Shown here piece after piece: positions 60,991 to 64,000 of a stretch of 64,000 bases of DNA. The DNA lies in assembly GCA_037043235.1 (NCBI GenBank), contig JAWRVZ010000110.1, positions 2,081,501 through 2,145,500 on the forward strand, given 5' to 3'. The notes beneath the pieces were generated by a model. It ran no database searches. It was not told where the DNA came from and saw only the letters and a list, made by a program, of their open reading frames with translations. The position numbers and the translations under genes were made by a program. The DNA is from Rhodeus uyekii (taxonomy: Eukaryota; Chordata; Actinopteri; Cypriniformes; Acheilognathidae). Position 1 is the stretch's first letter. The number at the start of each line of letters is the position of its first letter.

Positions 60991-61494
60991 AATATGTTCA
61001 AATAGTATCTAATTTGCATAAGACATCCACATTTGTATCGCAAACATAAAATCATGTATACAAATGGTTGGGTCGGAGTTACAGACTGCAATTATAAATT
61101 GATCTTACAGATCTAATCAGGAGATTTCTAATAAACAAAAGGTGAGAAAAAACTGTGCTTAAAAAAAGTCACACACAAAAGAATAAAATTCACAATAACA
61201 CAGGCCTAAACATGTCAAAACAACCAGGAGAATAAAACATGTTTTTTGAATATATATACTGAAAAACTGAAAATTATCTTTCGTGAACGTAAAAGTATAG
61301 TAAGCCAGTCCAGGAGGCCATGTCTGTGTTCTGTTCACTCACTGACTTTAGTGGGTAAGATATTGTACACTAACATTTAAACAAAAGATCATTCAGGATG
61401 GGCCAGGAATCTTTCACCAATCACTATCGTCAGTATCAGCTTTCAACACAATTACAGTACATGGTGATACCTCAGTACCATGCTGCCTTTCAGT

Positions 61495-61527
<33 letters not shown>

Positions 61528-62839
61528 GTAGCTTCTTTATCTGTCGAAACACAACCTTCAGGTATGTGTTCATAACATAACTGATAACCATTTTTTATCT
61601 TCTTGTTTTTCTGAACGCAATATAAGTGCTTGGGTAGTATGCACTTCCTTAATGTGCTTTAGAGGTTTGACGCGATGTACAGATCAGTCTGACATTATAG
61701 TGATCCAGAGACACACTCACTGCCATTAAAGCCACTAAAGCAATATGTTGCAAAGTCACCAGAGCAAATACTGAGATTTGTCTAACATAACAAATAACTG
61801 GATACAGTTTTTTTATCCTATAAAATATAAAAGAAAATAAATTGCTCAGAAAACACCAAAAGAACAGACAAAAAAAAGTGTTTAGTGAAATTGCACTATC
61901 ATACTTTTGTACATTGAAAAATGTGGTTAAGAGAGAACATTTGTCGATGAGCGTCGGCTAACAACGTAAATAAATTCTGTTTTTAATCATATAGTAACAA
62001 GCTGAGGAAAAAAGCTGTAGTAAACATGAGAGAAGAACGGGGGTGAAAGAAAAAATGACTGTGCAGTAAAGTTATCCTTTACAGGTTTTCTTGAAAACAG
62101 CTACATCTTCAGTAAAAGTGAATTAGATGCTGTATGTAGTTGTTTCCCACAGATAAAGCAAGTCCGAATGAAACGCACACAAACAGCTTCAACGTAATCT
62201 GAGCAGTAGGAAATGATATCAGTGTTCACATAGGGTATTGTAACAATGTCAATATAACTACTTTCATATTCTATATTTGTATTATTTTGTTGCCATTGTT
62301 TGTAAATCACAATCTTATACAATTAGATACAAAATACTTCAAATGTATATTTCAATTAAAGATGCTGGTGGCACGACTGATTTTAATATCTATTTTTATA
62401 TAAACACAACTTTATTCGCACTTGCAGTGCATTGTGAACGTCACTACTGTAAATTCAGGCAACTTGTCAGAAGTGTTTAGCTGAGAACTAATATTTTTAC
62501 GACCGCATTTCGAGCTGTTCATCCGCATTTTAAGTGTTTCTCTGAAGGACAGTGAAGAAGTCAAACAGATTAAGTTAATAAAACGACGGGAAAAGTCTGT
62601 GTGCCCTTATTACTACACAGTGAAGATTACACGCACTGCACGTGAACGTTTACAACCTGTGTGCACGATTTACATTAACGCGCGCTTAACTAAACTTTAC
62701 GACTTAGCGCTATTTATGCATCGAACTCATTTTTTTCATGTATATCAGTGTTCATTGAACTAACAATAAAGCACTCATTAAAACATGTTTCAAATCAAAT
62801 AAAACCTGTTTTATTCTCTATTAAAGCGTAAAAGTATTG
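60991..62839. other. tenm3 first intron, promoter-proximal part
   Basis: No gene recognised. AT-rich with a GT tract at 61.5 kb. From about 62.6 kb the CpG content rises toward the presumed promoter. Confidence 0.6.
61497..61526. repeat. (GT)15 microsatellite
   Basis: Perfect gt tract of about 30 bp. Confidence 0.96.
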
Positions 62840-62890
62840 AGTGTACATTAGAAGAGCGCTCGCGCATGCTGAAGCCATCGGGACTCTTAC

Positions 62891-63270
62891 CTGCCGTTGA
62901 TGTGTTTCAGCATCCCATTGACAAAACTTCTAAACGACAATAAACGACGGTCAACTTCTTCAGAGAAGAACAAAACAGGGATGTTTCTTGCAAAACAAGT
63001 CCTCCCTACTCGCTTCAAACAGCAACTCCCGTCCAAACGATAGTCCGGAGAGCACGAGAGTCACTCGGATGTTGACAGATAGATGTTTCTATCTCCTCTG
63101 GGCACGCACTGTGTCTGTGAGCCGAATATCAGCCGTCACCGTCCGGATACACCGATATACGGAGTTACACGAGCAGCCGCTGTTTCCTCACACAGCTACA
63201 ACAAAGCCGGGAGTGCGCGCGTGCATGTCTACCTGGAAGCGCTGCGAGAGGACAGCTCATTCGCGCAGGA
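62891..63270 (-). other. tenm3: Presumed first, non-coding exon of tenm3 (5' end approximate)
   Basis: The minus strand reads CATCAACGGCAG|GTAAGAGTCC, a very strong splice donor with its exon end at 62891, at the edge of a CpG-rich block. This is the expected layout of a teneurin gene, where a non-coding first exon lies far upstream of the first coding exon. The 5' end is placed near 63.27 kb only because a CCAAT box sits at 63341-63348, roughly the usual distance upstream. The exon holds short upstream AUGs near its 3' end. One of them (ATG CTG AAA CAC...) stays open to the splice junction. Confidence 0.6.
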
Positions 63271-63340
63271 GTGTGTTTCCTCGGCTCTGGATCTGGCTCG
63301 GCGGCGGACGTGAAGGTCTGCTGGTGCCCCCCCGCTGCGT

Positions 63341-63348
63341 CCAATCAG
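63341..63348. promoter_or_regulatory. CCAAT box (NF-Y type)
   Basis: CCAATCAG on the plus strand, reading CTGATTGG on the minus strand, inside the CpG island. It matches the NF-Y core, which works in either orientation. Its position suggests a minus-strand start site some 60-100 bp to the left. Confidence 0.45.
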
Positions 63349-63480
63349 TGCGCTATGTGTCTGTATCCAGCACCGGATCAGTGATAAATGAAGGGTCATC
63401 CATGACTAACGCCGAACCCTGATGAATGACTTTCACAAGCTTGTCGTCATCGTCGTGTCTCTGGCTGATAGACACTGAAA

Positions 63481-64000
63481 GCTGTTCATGGGTTTGGCTC
63501 TGTTTTACGTTTTCATTCTGGATGCGAAGTTCATTCTCATCGAGGAGCACAGCGCTTGAAAGTGTTGTTATTATGCAAGCTAAAAGTTAACACTTCCCAT
63601 AACCGAAAACACTCCACTGCAAAACAATTCGATGTCATGTATATTTTAAAAAAATCTATATATAAAAATAGCATGAACTGTTAGACTGATTTTCTTTTTA
63701 TGTCTTCATTTTTTGGTACAAACAAAATGGCAGTTGTCAGAACTTCACTGTATTTAAAAAAAGAAGTGAGGATGTTTCAAGTATTATCAAGTGGCATTTT
63801 TGTGGCATGCAACTTGTTAATGCGTTTATGTTATTCAAATATTTATCATTAAATAAGAAGAATTGTGTTTATAAACTGTCCTATTTATACTGAATCTGTA
63901 TGTAAAATAACAAACTACTTGTTATTTAACAATGATACATGATCTAAAATGATACTTTATCTTATTTAATGACAACATAAAACATAATTATAATAAAGTA
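63481..64000. other. Sequence upstream of the presumed tenm3 promoter
   Basis: AT-rich DNA beyond the CpG island. No gene, repeat family or clear regulatory motif seen. Confidence 0.6.

Larger units (their letters stand above)
62840..63480. promoter_or_regulatory. CpG-island promoter, presumed tenm3
   Basis: This block is clearly richer in G+C and CpG than its AT-rich flanks, with runs such as gcgcgcgtgc, ggcggcggacg and repeated cg around 63.0-63.33 kb. No TATA box is evident at a plausible position, which fits a CpG-type developmental promoter. A strong minus-strand donor on its left edge indicates transcription toward tenm3. Overlapping open frames on both strands here (for example 62988-63422 plus) are a by-product of base composition and begin at non-ATG codons. 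Confidence 0.65.

Noticed and set aside
62988..63422. 144-codon open frame on the plus strand in the CpG island
   Set aside because: It begins at a TTG, has no protein-family signature, overlaps other open frames, and lies antisense to the presumed first exon; GC-rich DNA has few stop codons by chance.

Overview
This is vertebrate genomic DNA, almost certainly from a cyprinid (carp/zebrafish-type) teleost. It is AT-rich, crowded with dinucleotide microsatellites, and carries degenerate copies of repeats typical of cyprinids: tRNA-derived SINEs, hAT relics, short inverted-repeat elements, and the dispersed family ending in an 'aacttttgaa(t/c)ggtagtgta' motif. There are no prokaryotic genes, operons, rRNA genes or CRISPR arrays. 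I see no intact transposase or reverse transcriptase.

One gene is recognisable: the 5' part of a teneurin gene, best match teneurin-3 (tenm3), on the minus strand. The gene reads from right to left. A CpG-rich block at about 62.84-63.48 kb contains a CCAAT box and ends in a strong minus-strand splice donor (exon end 62891). It looks like the promoter and the first, non-coding exon. A candidate 84-nt second leader exon with good acceptor and donor sites lies at 20417-20500. The first coding exon is at 2909-3235 (start codon 3140-3138, donor at 2908). A possible in-frame 27-nt microexon follows at 2240-2266. Later coding exons lie beyond the left edge of the window. About 98% of the window is therefore 5' intronic sequence, with two leader introns of roughly 42 kb and 17 kb.

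Repeat layout, left to right: an old dispersed repeat at 3.7-3.9 kb; short inverted-repeat elements at 11.9-12.3 and 13.0-13.2 kb; a GA microsatellite at 12.7 kb; transposon ends near 16.95 and 17.3 kb; a degenerate tandem array at 19.75-20.1 kb; a TA run at 29.2 kb; a DNA element containing a SINE at 33.3-34.4 kb; a complete non-autonomous hAT element with 8-bp target duplications at 35984-37113; hAT ends at 39.5 and 40.9 kb; a second SINE at 44.9 kb; a 571-bp solo-LTR-like insertion with 5-bp target duplications at 50848-51418, sitting inside an older repeat; a hAT end at 55.0 kb; another old repeat plus a SINE at 57.6-58.2 kb; and a 'ggggac' family repeat at 60.7-61.0 kb.

Several repeat-free blocks dense in homeodomain, Sox or POU motifs (1.3-1.75, 6.1-6.3, 41.9-42.3, 45.5-45.7, 53.6 and 60.0-60.4 kb) look like conserved enhancers, but this needs alignment to other fish. 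The most interesting new points are the putative microexon, the putative leader exon that would create a 62-codon upstream ORF overlapping the tenm3 start, and the nested solo LTR.
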